From the NCBI GenBank assembly GCA_016791045.1, contig JAEUNO010000012.1, forward strand, positions 1 to 64,000: 64,000 bases of DNA, written 5' to 3'. Below, piece by piece: positions 1 through 9,709 of this stretch. Position numbers and translations under genes: made by a program. Positions within the stretch are counted from its first letter, which is position 1; the number at the start of each line of letters is the position of its first letter. The notes under the pieces are model-generated. The model had not been told where the DNA came from, did not search any database, and was given only the letters and a program-made list of their open reading frames with translations. The stretch is from Methyloversatilis sp. (GTDB taxonomy: Bacteria; Pseudomonadota; Gammaproteobacteria; Burkholderiales; Rhodocyclaceae).

Positions 1-122
1 CCCGCAAAAATGGACTTGTTTGTGGACTTAAAAGTCCCGGCTGTAGGCGGATCGCAGTGGACCGCGGCAGAACGTCAAAGAGAGGAAAAGTCTTTGTGTG
101 GCAACGACTTGCAGACTCTCTT

Positions 123-140
123 GGACTTCTGCGGAAGTCC
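123..140. repeat. Short perfect hairpin beside tRNA-Gly
   Basis: A 7-bp inverted repeat (ggacttc / gaagtcc) with a 4-nt loop lies just past the 3' end of the tRNA. Neither strand has a T tract after it, so it is not a standard intrinsic terminator. It could protect or terminate the tRNA precursor. Positions 1-122 hold nothing else I can identify. Confidence 0.4.
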
Positions 141-154
141 GCAGAATGATGCGG

Positions 155-228
155 TGGAGCGGGTGATGGGAATCGAACCCACGTATGCAGCTTGGGAAGC
201 TGCCGTTCTGCCATTGAACTACACCCGC
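155..228 (-). tRNA. tRNA-Gly (anticodon CCC)
   Basis: Read on the minus strand, this 74-nt segment folds as a complete tRNA. The 7-bp acceptor stem is GCGGGTG paired with CACCCGC. The anticodon stem is GCAGC/GCTGC around loop TTCCCAA, giving anticodon CCC. The T-loop sequence is GGTTCGATTCC, and the 3' CCA is encoded. It decodes GGG glycine codons. It is a single tRNA here, with no neighbouring tRNA visible. Confidence 0.95.
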
Positions 229-307
229 GACGCCGCGGATTGTACGCCGGAACCGGCAGTGACCGGAACGGCCGCGTATCCCGTCGCCGGGTGCGCAGCC
301 GGGGTCT

Positions 308-760
308 TTACTTCACTTCTATCGTGGCGCGCATGCCGCCGTCGGCGAGCTTTTTAGTCGATATCACGTCGTCGAACACGCCGGTGCGCACCGGCAGGAA
401 CCACCACTCTGTCGTGTGCCCGGCCGAAATCTCGATGCGGCGGATCGGACCGTAGACCTCGGCCACCACCTTGCCCGCCGCATCAAGTGCAACGACCTTG
501 CGCGTGTAGACCGTGTCGGCCAGACCTGCCGAACCGAAGTAGTAGGGCTGGCTGCCCGTGTTTTCGAGCCGCAGCTTGTACAGCTTGCCGGCCTCCAGCG
601 TCAGCGAATCGGGCGTGAAGCGGTGCTGGCCGTCGACGGTGCCCAGCTTGAGCGTGACGGTGACCGGTTCCTGTTTCGTCAGGTCGGCGGCCTGCGCAGC
701 CGTAGCAGCGGCAAGTGATGCCATCAGGGCAGTGCGAATCAATCGGCCGATGCTGTTCAC
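308..760 (-). CDS. Secreted cupredoxin-like protein
   Basis: This is a predicted 150-aa exported protein. I chose the GTG at 760 because GGGAG sits 8 nt upstream and a signal peptide follows directly, ending near AAQAADL; the open frame continues to 832 but without those signals. The mature part has the beta-sandwich pattern of cupredoxin-like proteins, including GxxxFxPxxLTLxAGKLYKLRLEN near the start. It contains no cysteine, so a classical type 1 copper centre (Cys-His-His-Met) is absent, and metal binding is unproven. It is divergent from the TonB receptor gene across a 185-bp gap. That suggests a shared role in metal uptake or sensing, which is inference only. Confidence 0.75.
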   Translation of the reverse strand: MNSIGRLIRTALMASLAAATAAQAADLTKQEPVTVTLKLGTVDGQHRFTPDSLTLEAGKLYKLRLENTGSQPYYFGSAGLADTVYTRKVVALDAAGKVVAEVYGPIRRIEISAGHTTEWWFLPVRTGVFDDVISTKKLADGGMRATIEVK

Positions 761-945
761 TACAAGTCTCCCGAGTGTCTGTACCGGCGCATGAGACCGC
801 GCCGGGCAGGGTTTGTTGCGTAAAAGCCGCACTTCACGCCATTCGGGATTCTCTCCCTACTGCCATGCGGCATGCCTCTCTATATTGCGCCCGGCGTCAA
901 AATCATTAGAGCACGAATAATTAATTGTCCAACCGAGGAGCTTAC

Positions 946-3209
946 ATGCACAAGCCCACGCTGCTTGCCGCAGCCATCGCCGGCTGTTTCATCCTTCCGT
1001 CGGCCGCTTTCGCGCAGGCCACTGCGCCGAAAACCGTCGAGGTCGATACGATCAACGTCCGCGGCAGCATCCTGCCCTACAAGCTCGAACACATTCCGGG
1101 TTCCACCTCGGTGCTCGAAACGGAACAGCTGGACGCCCAGCGTCCGTTCTCGATCAAGGAAGCGCTGCGCACCGTGCCGGGCGTGCATGTGGTCGATGAA
1201 GACTCCTTCGGTCTGGGCCTGAACATCGGTGTGCGTGGTCTTGATCCGCGCCGCAGTTCGCGCACGCTGTTGCTGGAAGACGGCATGCCGCTTTTCCTCG
1301 CGCCCTATGGTGACCCGTCCGCACACTATTCCACGCCGATCGACCGGGTGGAGCGTGTCGAGGTGGTGAAAGGCTCCGGTCAGGTGCTGTACGGCCCGCA
1401 GACCATAGGCGGCATGATCAATTTCGTCACCAAGCCGATTCCGAAGAAGGGCGTCGCCGGCAGCGTCAGCGCGACCTGGGGCAACAACGACTATCAGGGG
1501 CTGCAGGCCAATGTGGGCACATGGACGCGCACGGTCGAGCTGCGGATGATGGCAACAACGACTATCAGGGGCTGCAGGCCAATGTGGGTGTCGGGGGTGA
1601 GCGCGGCGGCATCATGCTCGACATCACCGAAAAGAAGGGCGACGGCGTGCGCAAGAACCACGACTTCGACGTGTTCGAGGTCGCCATCAAGGGCCAGCTG
1701 AACCTGACGAAGAACCAGACGCTGATCGGCAAGATCGGTTACTACAAGGAAGACTCGCACATCACCGAAACCGGTCTCGGTTCGGTCGAGTATGCGGAAG
1801 ACAAGTTCCAGGCGCCGACCGGCAAGCAGGACCGCTTCCTGCACGAGCGCAATACCTTCCAGCTGCAGCACATCTATCAGATCAGCGATGCGGCCAAGCT
1901 GAGCACCCAGGCCTATTACGTGGATACGGACCGCGCCTCGTTCCGCCAGATCAACGATCCGGGCGGCTTGAACGGCCGTTCGGAGATGGACCGTTGCGAC
2001 GGCGTCGTCGCGACCGAAGCGAATTCGCGCCTGTGCGGTGGCCGCTGGCGTCCGCGCAGCTACCAGTACTGGGGTGTCGAGCCGCGGCTCGATTTCAAGC
2101 ACAACACTTTCGGCATCGCCAGCGATGCCGTGGTCGGCTTCCGCTACCATGAGGAAGACATCAACCGCGCCCAGTTTCGTGGTGCGGACCCGCGTTTCCA
2201 GAGCCAGAGCTTTGCCGAATCCTTCGCCGGCGTGAATGGCGGAACCGGCCACCGAGAACAGATCGACATCCGGGTCGAAGCCAAGTCCTATTACTTCCAG
2301 AACACCTTCTATGCGGGTGATTTCGCGATCACGCCGGGGGTGCGCTACGAAGACGTCCGGATCAAGACGGATGTGCGGCGAGCGGAGGGCCAGCCGCAGG
2401 ACAACCCCGAGTCTTATCTGAACAACAGCCAGTCCAAGGTCATTCCGGGTTTCGGCATCGCGTGGAACGGCATCGACAACACGACGGTGTTCGCGGGCGT
2501 GCACAAGGGCTTTGCACCGCCGCGTCCGGACCGCGACATCGAAGCGCCCGGGGGCGCCAACACCGCCGTGGTCAGCAGGACCAAGCCGGAAGAAAGCACC
2601 AACTGGGAACTGGGCGTGCGCTCGAAGTACTTCAAGGGCATCGGTCTGGAGTCGACGCTGTTCCACACCGATTTCGACGAAATCGTCATCCAGGACAACG
2701 GCCGCTTCTTCAACGGTGGCGAGTCGCAGCAGACCGGTCTCGAAATGGCGGGCCGCATTGACTTCGGCCAGATCTGGAACACGACGCACAACATCTACCT
2801 GACGGCGTCCTGGACCAATCTGTTCACGGCCAAGTTCAAGAAGGACGTCGCGTCGGAGAACATTTCCAGCGGCAACCGGCTGCCCTATGCGCCGAAGCAT
2901 CTGCTGTCGGTGGCGGTCGGCTATCAGAATCCGCTGGGCTTTGACGCCCGCCTCGGTGCCGACCGTGTCAGCGAGCAGTTCGCGGACGGCGAAAACACCA
3001 CGGTGGAAGTGGACAGCGGTCAGGAAGGGACCATCCCGTCCTACACGGTGTTCAACGCGACAATGAATTTCCGTCCGCAAGGTTCGAAAACGAGCTATTT
3101 CCTGAGCGCCTACAACCTGACCGACCGCGAATATCTGGTCAGCCGGGTGGACGGCAAGTTCGCCGGCCGCGAACGTCAGGTGATCGCCGGCATCCGTTAC
3201 GCCTTCTGA
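946..3209 (+). pseudogene. TonB-dependent receptor (FecA-like), frame disrupted
   Basis: Two overlapping frames encode the halves of one outer-membrane TonB-dependent receptor. The ATG at 946 has GAGGAG 5 nt upstream and begins a signal peptide ending near AFAQA. A plug domain follows (LRTVPGVHV, GxGLNIGVRGL, VLYGPQTIGG). The second half runs from about 1551 to the stop at 3209 and contains the beta-barrel with a C-terminal phenylalanine. The frames are split by a 71-nt insertion: 38 nt at 1480-1517 recur at 1551-1588, separated by 33 unrelated nt. Removing 71 nt restores one continuous protein of about 730 residues. The likely ligand is a ferric chelate or another metal complex. The gene is either inactivated or contains an assembly error. 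Confidence 0.85.
1480..1588. repeat. 38-bp direct duplication inside the receptor gene
   Basis: A 38-bp stretch starting ggcaacaacg and ending caatgtggg occurs identically at 1480-1517 and 1551-1588. The copies are separated by 33 bp of different sequence. The 71-nt offset is not a multiple of three and causes the frame change in the TonB-dependent receptor. Confidence 0.95.
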
Positions 3210-3228
3210 GCGCGTCACTCACCGTGCA

Positions 3229-3258
3229 AGGGCCACTCCCCGGAGTGGCCCTTTTTTT
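3229..3258 (+). terminator. Rho-independent terminator after the receptor gene
   Basis: An 11-bp perfect stem (AGGGCCACTCC / GGAGTGGCCCT) closed by a very short loop is followed by seven Ts. It lies 20 bp past the receptor stop codon and separates it from the thiamine genes. Confidence 0.9.
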
Positions 3259-3320
3259 GTTTGCCGGGCGCGGCGGACGAGGTCAGCCATTCGCTGTAGA
3301 CTTCACGGGTGACTTCCCAC

Positions 3321-3524
3321 ATGTCCTCCATCACCCTGAATGGCGAAACGCGGGCGCTGGCACCGGATACCACGGTCGGCGCGCTGCTTGCGGCACTCGA
3401 TCTGGCCGGCAAGCGGGTCGCGGTCGAGCGCAATGGCTGCATCGTGCCGCGTGCGCAGCATGCCGATACGCGCCTGGTCGATGGCGACCGGGTCGAGATC
3501 GTCGTCGCGGTGGGTGGAGGCTGA
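3321..3524 (+). CDS. thiS: Sulfur carrier protein ThiS
   Basis: This is a 67-aa ubiquitin-fold sulfur carrier ending in Gly-Gly-Gly. In the family the C-terminal glycine is adenylated by ThiF and turned into a thiocarboxylate that donates sulfur to ThiG for the thiazole ring of thiamine. Visible signs are the start [12 protein letters not shown], the core [12 protein letters not shown], and the terminus EIVVAVGGG. The ATG at 3321 gives the normal family length; an upstream start at 3309 would add four residues. thiG follows 15 nt downstream, so the two are probably cotranscribed. Confidence 0.93.
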   Translation: MSSITLNGETRALAPDTTVGALLAALDLAGKRVAVERNGCIVPRAQHADTRLVDGDRVEIVVAVGGG

Positions 3525-3539
3525 TCCGGACATAGACAG

Positions 3540-4334
3540 ATGAGCAGCGATACATGGCAGGTCGGCCGCCGCACGTTTTCGTCGCGGCTGCTGGTGGGCA
3601 CGGGCAAATACCGTGATTTCGACGAAACACGCGACGCGATCGAAGCGTCGGGCGCCGAAATCATCACGGTGGCGATCCGCCGCACCAATATCGGACAGGA
3701 ACCCGGCCAGCCCAGCCTGCTCGACGTGCTGCCGCCGGATCGCTACACGCTGCTGCCCAATACCGCCGGCTGTTACACCGCCGACGACGCGGTACGCACC
3801 CTGCGTCTGGCGCGCGAACTGCTCGACGGCCACAATCTGGTGAAGCTCGAAGTGCTGGGCGACGCCGAAACACTGTTTCCCGATATGCCGCAGACGCTGG
3901 CCGCCGCCGAAACGCTGGTGAAGGACGGCTTCGACGTCATGGTCTATTGCTCGGACGATCCGATACAGGCCAAGCGGCTGGAAGAGATCGGCTGCGTGGC
4001 GGTGATGCCGCTGGCCAGCCTGATCGGCTCCGGCATGGGCATCCTGAATCCGTGGAACCTGCGGCTGATCATCGACAACGCCCGCGTGCCGGTCATTGTC
4101 GACGCCGGCGTCGGTACGGCTTCCGATGCCGCCATCGCGATGGAGCTGGGCTGCGACGGCGTACTGATGAATACCGCCATCGCCAGGGCACAGCAGCCGG
4201 TGCTGATGGCCAGCGCGATGAGGAAGGCGGTCGAAGCCGGTCGCGAAGCCTTCCTCGCCGGCCGCATGCCGCGCAAGCTGTACAGCGCTGCGCCCAGCTC
4301 GCCCAGCACGGGTCTGATCACGCCGGGCAGCTGA
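3540..4334 (+). CDS. thiG: Thiazole synthase ThiG
   Basis: A 264-aa TIM-barrel enzyme that condenses 1-deoxy-D-xylulose 5-phosphate, dehydroglycine and ThiS thiocarboxylate into the thiazole phosphate of thiamine. Family signatures include [10 protein letters not shown] near residue 20, [10 protein letters not shown], the segment [10 protein letters not shown] carrying the Schiff-base lysine region, [14 protein letters not shown], and a C-terminal SPSTGLI. It is full length and lies directly after thiS. No other thiamine gene is in the window. Confidence 0.95.
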   Translation: MSSDTWQVGRRTFSSRLLVGTGKYRDFDETRDAIEASGAEIITVAIRRTNIGQEPGQPSLLDVLPPDRYTLLPNTAGCYTADDAVRTLRLARELLDGHNLVKLEVLGDAETLFPDMPQTLAAAETLVKDGFDVMVYCSDDPIQAKRLEEIGCVAVMPLASLIGSGMGILNPWNLRLIIDNARVPVIVDAGVGTASDAAIAMELGCDGVLMNTAIARAQQPVLMASAMRKAVEAGREAFLAGRMPRKLYSAAPSSPSTGLITPGS

Positions 4335-4400
4335 GCCGCCTTTTTCTTTGCCATTGTCCGACACTGCGGCCCGAGCGGGCCGCCCGCCTGATTGCCTTTC

Positions 4401-5093
4401 ATGACCGATACCCCGGACAGCCCGGAACACCGCCACATCCGCAGCTATGTGCTGCGCCAGGGCCGCATGTCGCCGGCGCAGACGCGATCCATCGAAGAAG
4501 GCATGCCGCGCTGGGGCATCCCGTACGCGGCGAAGGCGATCGACTGCGCCGCCGTGTTCGGGCGCCATGCGCCGGTGGTGCTGGAAATCGGTTTCGGCAT
4601 GGGCTTAACCACCGCCGAAATCGCGGCTGCGCGACCGGACACCGACTTCATCGGCATCGAAGTGCACGGCCCGGGCGTAGGGTCGATGTTCAAGCTGATC
4701 GCCGAACAGGGGCTGCACAACGTGCGGGTGATCCAGCACGATGCGGTCGAGGTACTGCGCGACATGATTCCCGCCGCCTCGCTGGCCGGCATCCACGTGT
4801 ATTTCCCCGATCCGTGGCCGAAGAAGCGCCACCTGAAGCGACGGCTTATCCAGCCGCCGCTGGTGGCCCAGCTGGCGTCGAAACTGGCGCCCGGCGGCTA
4901 TCTGCACTGTGCGACCGACATCGAGGACTACGGCCAGCAGATGCTCGACGTGCTGTCCGCCGAACCCTTGCTCGAGAACACCGCCGATGGCTTCGCACCG
5001 CGTCCGGACTACCGTCCGCTGACCAAGTTCGAAGCGCGCGGCCTGCGTCTCGGGCACGGCGTGTGGGACGTCATCTTCCGCCGCGTCGCCTAA
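4401..5093 (+). CDS. trmB: tRNA (guanine-N7)-methyltransferase
   Basis: A 230-aa SAM-dependent methyltransferase that makes m7G46 in tRNA variable loops. The SAM site is [16 protein letters not shown] near residue 60. The substrate-binding signature is [15 protein letters not shown] near residue 135. The ATG at 4401 is preferred to a TTG nine bases earlier. It follows thiG by 66 bp and converges on hemW. Confidence 0.94.
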   Translation: MTDTPDSPEHRHIRSYVLRQGRMSPAQTRSIEEGMPRWGIPYAAKAIDCAAVFGRHAPVVLEIGFGMGLTTAEIAAARPDTDFIGIEVHGPGVGSMFKLIAEQGLHNVRVIQHDAVEVLRDMIPAASLAGIHVYFPDPWPKKRHLKRRLIQPPLVAQLASKLAPGGYLHCATDIEDYGQQMLDVLSAEPLLENTADGFAPRPDYRPLTKFEARGLRLGHGVWDVIFRRVA

Positions 5094-5110
5094 CGCTCCA
5101 CACTGCAGCC

Positions 5111-5137
5111 AATCGTCGCGCCGTCGGCTCGACGATT
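5111..5137. repeat. Inverted repeat between convergent trmB and hemW
   Basis: An 8-bp perfect inverted repeat (aatcgtcg / cgacgatt) with an 11-nt loop lies in the 43-bp gap between the convergent genes. It has no T tract. It may help end transcription in both directions, but this is weak. Confidence 0.35.
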
Positions 5138-6357
5138 CAGTCCAGAAAGCGCTGCAGCAGTTCGTTCAGGAAGCGCCTTCCGCGCAGCGTGGGGGTCACG
5201 CGGCCTGCCTCCAGTTCAAGCAGCCCGTCTTCGCGCGCCGCCAGCAGCCGCGGCATGAGCACGTCGAGCGGCAGGGCGGTATGGCGCTCGAACAGGTCGA
5301 GCGCGAAGCCGTCGTTCAGGCGCGCGGCATTCATCATGAATTCGAACGGCAGTTCGGACGTGCCGACCTCGCGTGACTCCTGCACGAATTCGCCGCGCGC
5401 AGCAGCTTCCAGGTAAGCGTTCGGATGCTTGTGCCGCATGTCGCGCCGCACCCGGTCGTGGAAACTCAGCTTGCCGTGCGCACCGGCACCGATCCCCAGA
5501 TAGTCGCCGAACTGCCAGTAGTTCAGGTTGTGCAGGCACTGTCGGCCCGGTTGCGCGAAAGCCGATGTTTCGTAGTGCATGAAGCCGGCGTCCGCCAGTC
5601 GCGTCTCGATGGCCTCCTGCATGTCGGCCGAGGCGTCGTCATCCGGCAGCTCGGGGGGGTGCGCCGCGAACGGGGTATTGGGCTCCAGCGTCAGGTGGTA
5701 GCAGGACAGATGCGTCACCCCGGTGGCCAGTGCGGTGTCGAGGTCACGCAGCGCTTCGCGCATTGTCTGCTGCGGCAGGGCGTACATCAGGTCGATGTTC
5801 ACCCGCTCGAAGGTGCGCTGCGCCAGTTCGATCGCGCGCCGTGCCTCCGTGGCGTCGTGGATGCGGCCGAGTGCGGCGAGGTGACGGTCATCGAAGCTCT
5901 GCACGCCGATCGACAGCCGGTTCACGCCGGCGTCGCGAAAGCCGGCGAAGCGGTCGGCTTCGACCGTACCCGGGTTGGCTTCGAGCGTGATTTCCGCACC
6001 CGGCGACAGATTCACGCGGGCGCGTACCGCCGTCAGCAGGCGGTCCAGCCCGGTGGGTGACATCAGGCTGGGCGTGCCGCCACCGAAGAAGATGCTGTGG
6101 ATGCGCCGGCCCCAGATGTCGGGCAGCGAGGCTTCGAGGTCGGCGACCAGCGCCGTGAGGTAGGCGTCTTCCGGAATGCCGTCGCGCACCGCGTGGGAGT
6201 TGAAATCGCAGTACGGGCACTTGCGCACACACCACGGAAAGTGGATGTACAGCGCGAGCGGCGGCGGTACGGTGAATTCAAGTGCGGCCGGCTGATCGGC
6301 CGGCGAGTGCCCCGACCTGGGCGACCGCGCCGGGACCAGCGGAATGACCCGGCTCAT
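5137..6357 (-). CDS. hemW: Radical SAM heme chaperone HemW
   Basis: A 406-aa radical SAM protein of the HemW (formerly HemN-like) group, which binds and delivers heme. The 4Fe-4S motif CVRKCPYC follows LALYIHFPW near residue 40. FFGGGTPSLM, a SAM-binding element, and a C-terminal HemN-type domain (GRRFLNELLQRFL) are also present. The ATG at 6357 overlaps the rdgB stop as ATGA, which fixes the start against a longer open frame to 6540. The pairing rdgB-hemW is common in betaproteobacteria. Five genes here are chained by overlaps and are probably one operon. Confidence 0.92.
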   Translation of the reverse strand: MSRVIPLVPARSPRSGHSPADQPAALEFTVPPPLALYIHFPWCVRKCPYCDFNSHAVRDGIPEDAYLTALVADLEASLPDIWGRRIHSIFFGGGTPSLMSPTGLDRLLTAVRARVNLSPGAEITLEANPGTVEADRFAGFRDAGVNRLSIGVQSFDDRHLAALGRIHDATEARRAIELAQRTFERVNIDLMYALPQQTMREALRDLDTALATGVTHLSCYHLTLEPNTPFAAHPPELPDDDASADMQEAIETRLADAGFMHYETSAFAQPGRQCLHNLNYWQFGDYLGIGAGAHGKLSFHDRVRRDMRHKHPNAYLEAAARGEFVQESREVGTSELPFEFMMNAARLNDGFALDLFERHTALPLDVLMPRLLAAREDGLLELEAGRVTPTLRGRRFLNELLQRFLD

Positions 6358-6956
6358 CCGCCGGTGAGCGCCTGCAGCCGCGTCAGCAGGTGACGCATGG
6401 CCGAGGCGCGATGCGACAGCGTGTTCTTCAGTTCGGGCGCCAGTTCGGCGGCGGTCTGTTCGAGCGACGGCACCCAGAAGTGCGGGTCGTAGCCGAAGCC
6501 GGCATCGCCCCGCGGCGACTCGATGATTTCGCCGTGCCACTCGCCGTCCGCGATCAGCGGCCGCGGGTCATCGGCGTCGCATACCAGCACGATGACCGAA
6601 TAGAAATGTGCCCGGCGATCCTCGATGCCATGCAGTTCGGACACCAGCTTCGCGTTGTTGGCGATATCCGACTTCGGCTCGCCGGCGTAGCGTGCCGACA
6701 GCACGCCGGGCCGCCCGCCGAGCGCCCGCACGCACAGGCCGGAGTCATCGGCCAGCGCCGGCAGACCGGTTTCGTGCGAGGCATGGCGAGCCTTGGCCAG
6801 CGCATTCTCGACGAAGGTGACATGCGGCTCGTCCGCTTCGGCGACACCGAGCGAGGCCTGCGTGACCACTTCGATGCCGAGCGGCGCCAGCATCGCCGAC
6901 AGTTCGCGCAATTTGCCGGCGTTGTGGCTGGCCAGCACGAGTTTTTCGATTTTCAT
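6354..6956 (-). CDS. rdgB: XTP/dITP pyrophosphatase
   Basis: A 200-aa Ham1/RdgB-family nucleotide pyrophosphatase that removes non-canonical purine nucleotides (XTP, dITP) before they enter DNA or RNA. Signatures are the start [15 protein letters not shown], then [10 protein letters not shown] with the catalytic acidic residues, [13 protein letters not shown], and [10 protein letters not shown] near the end. The ATG at 6956 overlaps the rph stop by four bases (ATGA), deciding the start over a longer frame to 7082. Confidence 0.95.
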   Translation of the reverse strand: MKIEKLVLASHNAGKLRELSAMLAPLGIEVVTQASLGVAEADEPHVTFVENALAKARHASHETGLPALADDSGLCVRALGGRPGVLSARYAGEPKSDIANNAKLVSELHGIEDRRAHFYSVIVLVCDADDPRPLIADGEWHGEIIESPRGDAGFGYDPHFWVPSLEQTAAELAPELKNTLSHRASAMRHLLTRLQALTGG

Positions 6957-7681
6957 GGCAGCCCGAGTGCGCGCCGTTGTGCGGCGATCAGCCCTTCGAT
7001 GCCGGCTTGCGCGAGATCCATCAGCGTGCCCAGCTCGGCGCGCGAAAACGTCTTGCCTTCGGCCGTGCCCTGCACTTCGCACAGACCGCCGCTGGCGGTC
7101 ATCACCACATTCATGTCGGTGTCGCAGGCGGAATCTTCCGGATAGTCCAGATCGAGGATCGGCGTGCCTTCATGGATGCCGACCGACACGGCCGCCACCA
7201 GTTCGCGCAGCGGGTTGCGTTCGATCAGGCCCTGGCTCACCAGGCCGCTCAGCGCATCGTGCAGTGCCACGCAGGCGCCGGTGATGGACGCGCAGCGCGT
7301 GCCGCCATCGGCCTGCAGCACGTCGCAGTCGAGCGTGATCTGGCGTTCGCCGAGTGCGACCAGATCGGTGACCGAGCGCACGCTGCGGCCGATCAGGCGC
7401 TGGATTTCCTGCGTGCGCCCGCTTTGCTTGCCCTTGGCGGCTTCGCGCGCGCTGCGCGTGTGGGTCGAGCGCGGCAGCATGCCGTATTCGGCGGTCACCC
7501 AGCCCTGGCCCTTGCCGCGCAGGAAGGGCGGCAGGCTTTCCTCGACGCTGGCGGTGCACAGCACGCGCGTGTCACCGACTTCGATCAGGACCGAGCCCTC
7601 CGCATGCTGCGTGAAATTGCGGGTGATGCGCAGCGTGCGCGCTTCGTCGGGCCGGCGGCCACTGGGTCGGGTCACTGTCAC
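6953..7681 (-). CDS. rph: Ribonuclease PH
   Basis: A phosphorolytic 3'-5' exoribonuclease of about 240 aa that trims tRNA 3' ends. Visible family blocks include [34 protein letters not shown], and [13 protein letters not shown]. Two GTG starts are possible: 7681, which overlaps the phosphatase stop, and 7675, which has better spacing (8 nt) from AAAGGA. The N-terminus is uncertain by two residues. It is translationally coupled to its neighbours. Confidence 0.94.
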   Translation of the reverse strand: MTVTRPSGRRPDEARTLRITRNFTQHAEGSVLIEVGDTRVLCTASVEESLPPFLRGKGQGWVTAEYGMLPRSTHTRSAREAAKGKQSGRTQEIQRLIGRSVRSVTDLVALGERQITLDCDVLQADGGTRCASITGACVALHDALSGLVSQGLIERNPLRELVAAVSVGIHEGTPILDLDYPEDSACDTDMNVVMTASGGLCEVQGTAEGKTFSRAELGTLMDLAQAGIEGLIAAQRRALGLP

Positions 7682-8598
7682 TGTCCTTTGGAGGAATACT
7701 TGTTGATGGCGGAATTGATTTCGGAGATGGCCGCCTCGATGGCCGACTCGTCCCAGTCCTCGCGGATCGGCACGCGGTCGCCGAAGCCTTCGAGCACCGT
7801 GGTGTGGCGGTCCAGCGGCAGGGTTTTGGTCGTGACCGAGCCGCGGGGTTCCTCGGCATAGCTGTCGTGCCAGTTCAGCGCAACCATGGTCAGGTTGTCG
7901 CAGGTTTCGCCACCGGCGGCCTCGGCGCTGTCCATCACCCGCGGTACGGCCTGCATCACGTCGATTTCGGTGAACAACCTGAGCAACTGGTCATTGCCCA
8001 GCGGCCCCCACACACCGTCGCTGCACAGGAATACGGTGTCGCCGGCGAGCAGCGGTGTCTTGCGCGAATACTCGATCTGCGGCGCGATCGGGCCGCCGAG
8101 GCAACTGTAGATGCGGTTGCGGTGCGGATGGGTCATCGCGCCGTCCTCGTCCAGCAGGCCGCGGTCGATCATGCGCTGCACGCGCGAATGGTCGCGCGTC
8201 TGCGTCATCACGTGACCGGCGCGCAGCACGTACAGCCGTGAGTCGCCGGCGTGCGCCCAGTAGGCGACCGAATCCTGGATGACGCAGGCGACGCAGGTGG
8301 TGCGCGGGCCATCCTCGATGTCGCGCTCGTCGGCGTAGTCGAGAATGGCGCAATGCGCATTGGTCAGGCCGCGCGACAGGAACAGGAACGGATCGGCCAG
8401 GCGCGGTTTGGCTTCGCGCTGGAAGGATTCGACCATGTACTGGACCGCGATCTGCGCCGCGACCTCGCCCTGGAGGTGGCCGCCCATGCCGTCGGCGATC
8501 ACCATCAGCAGTGCATCGCGCGAATACGAATAGGCCATGCGGTCCTGATTGGACTTGCGCTTGCCGACCCGGCTTTCCTGAAAGATCGTGAATCTCAT
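7678..8598 (-). CDS. PP2C-type Ser/Thr protein phosphatase
   Basis: A 306-aa PPM/PP2C phosphatase. Metal-binding motifs are visible: VIADGMGG near residue 35, [10 protein letters not shown] in the middle, [12 protein letters not shown], and CDNLTMVAL near residue 245, each with the expected aspartates. About 60 residues follow the catalytic core. The ATG at 8598 overlaps the upstream kinase stop (ATGA), so kinase and phosphatase are made together. They probably form an opposing phosphorylation pair; the targets are unknown. The family resembles PppA/Stp1 phosphatases, but no type VI secretion genes are nearby. Confidence 0.92.
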   Translation of the reverse strand: MRFTIFQESRVGKRKSNQDRMAYSYSRDALLMVIADGMGGHLQGEVAAQIAVQYMVESFQREAKPRLADPFLFLSRGLTNAHCAILDYADERDIEDGPRTTCVACVIQDSVAYWAHAGDSRLYVLRAGHVMTQTRDHSRVQRMIDRGLLDEDGAMTHPHRNRIYSCLGGPIAPQIEYSRKTPLLAGDTVFLCSDGVWGPLGNDQLLRLFTEIDVMQAVPRVMDSAEAAGGETCDNLTMVALNWHDSYAEEPRGSVTTKTLPLDRHTTVLEGFGDRVPIREDWDESAIEAAISEINSAINKYSSKGQ

Positions 8599-9563
8599 TT
8601 GCCCACCAGCGCGCTCAGCCGGGCGCGTACGCGGTCCAGCCAGTTGTCTTCGGTGCTTTCGACCGGTGCCACGGGCTCGACCTGATCGCGCTCCCACGTC
8701 GCCAGCGCCTTCTGCAGCGCAAACACGCTTTGCGGCCGCTTCAGATGGTTCAGATCCATGCACCAGTCTATGGTTTCGAGCAGTTGCGGCGAGTACTGAC
8801 CGATCCAGCGCTGCGACGCGAGGATCACGCTGTCGCTGTCCAGCCGCTGGTCGGCGGCCTGCGGCGGTCCGCCCGACAGGCAGGCGTACATGCTGGCACC
8901 CACGCTGTAGATGTCGCTCCACGGACCGAGCAGGTCGCGGTTGCGGTAGTGCTCGGGCGCCGCGAAGCCGGGCGTGTACATCGGCTTGAGCATCGGCGTG
9001 TCGGCCATCAGCGTGGTGCGCGCGGCGCCGAAGTCGAGCAGCACCGGCGAGCCGTTGTTGCGCAGATAGATGTTCGACGGTTTCAGATCGAGGTGCAGCA
9101 ACTTGTGCGCATGCACTTCGCGCAGGCCGTTCAATAGCCGCGTGAACACATAGCGGATGAAGCTTTCGCGAATTTCGCCGCGCCGGCGCGTGATGTACTC
9201 CTGCAGCGTGCGGCCGCGCTCGTAGCGCATCACCATGTAAACGGTTTCGTTGGCGCGAAAGAAATTGAGCACGCGCACCACATTCGGGTGATTCAGACCG
9301 GCGAGCGCCCGGCCTTCCTCGAAAAAGCACTTCATGCCGTAGCGGAAGGCAGGCAGAAACTCTTCGGGAATGTTCGGCGTGATCTGGCCGTCTTCGCGCA
9401 GCGCCAGCGCGTTCGGCAGGTATTCCTTGATGGCCACCGCCGTCTCATCGCGGTCGTGCGCCAGGTAGACGATCGAAAACCCACCCAGGCTCAGTTGGCT
9501 ATGGATGCGGTACTGATCGAGTTCGAAGCCCGGCGGCAGGGCGCAATTGACTTGTGGGGGCAT
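8595..9563 (-). CDS. Eukaryotic-like Ser/Thr protein kinase
   Basis: A 322-aa cytoplasmic protein kinase with no obvious membrane segment or sensor domain. It has a glycine-rich loop (LSLGGFSIVY), the ATP lysine in VAIKEY (residue 46), catalytic loop HLDLKPSN (157-164), and DFG (177-179). HLD replaces HRD, so it is a non-RD kinase that may not need activation-loop phosphorylation. The ATG at 9563 starts just before the kinase fold; a longer frame to 9641 is possible. It heads the minus-strand chain kinase-phosphatase-rph-rdgB-hemW and is divergent from yicC. Confidence 0.88.
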   Translation of the reverse strand: MPPQVNCALPPGFELDQYRIHSQLSLGGFSIVYLAHDRDETAVAIKEYLPNALALREDGQITPNIPEEFLPAFRYGMKCFFEEGRALAGLNHPNVVRVLNFFRANETVYMVMRYERGRTLQEYITRRRGEIRESFIRYVFTRLLNGLREVHAHKLLHLDLKPSNIYLRNNGSPVLLDFGAARTTLMADTPMLKPMYTPGFAAPEHYRNRDLLGPWSDIYSVGASMYACLSGGPPQAADQRLDSDSVILASQRWIGQYSPQLLETIDWCMDLNHLKRPQSVFALQKALATWERDQVEPVAPVESTEDNWLDRVRARLSALVGK

Positions 9564-9709
9564 TCTGCGGGCCGCTATGATCCTGGTTTTGGCGCGATTC
9601 TGGGCGTTTGGTAACACGCTGTAAAGCTGCCCGACAGCCACTCAGGCGATCGCGCAGACCATCAGTTACCACGCGGATCATGCCTGACAATCAGAGAGGG
9701 AAACATCGC

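Noticed and set aside
833-945. Fur-box-like AT-rich stretch before the receptor gene
   Set aside because: The region is AT-rich (near 903-930) but no good match to the 19-bp Fur palindrome is present.
1494-3218. Long minus-strand open frame opposite the receptor gene
   Set aside because: It mirrors a GC-rich coding strand, has no recognisable domain, and the plus strand clearly codes for the receptor.
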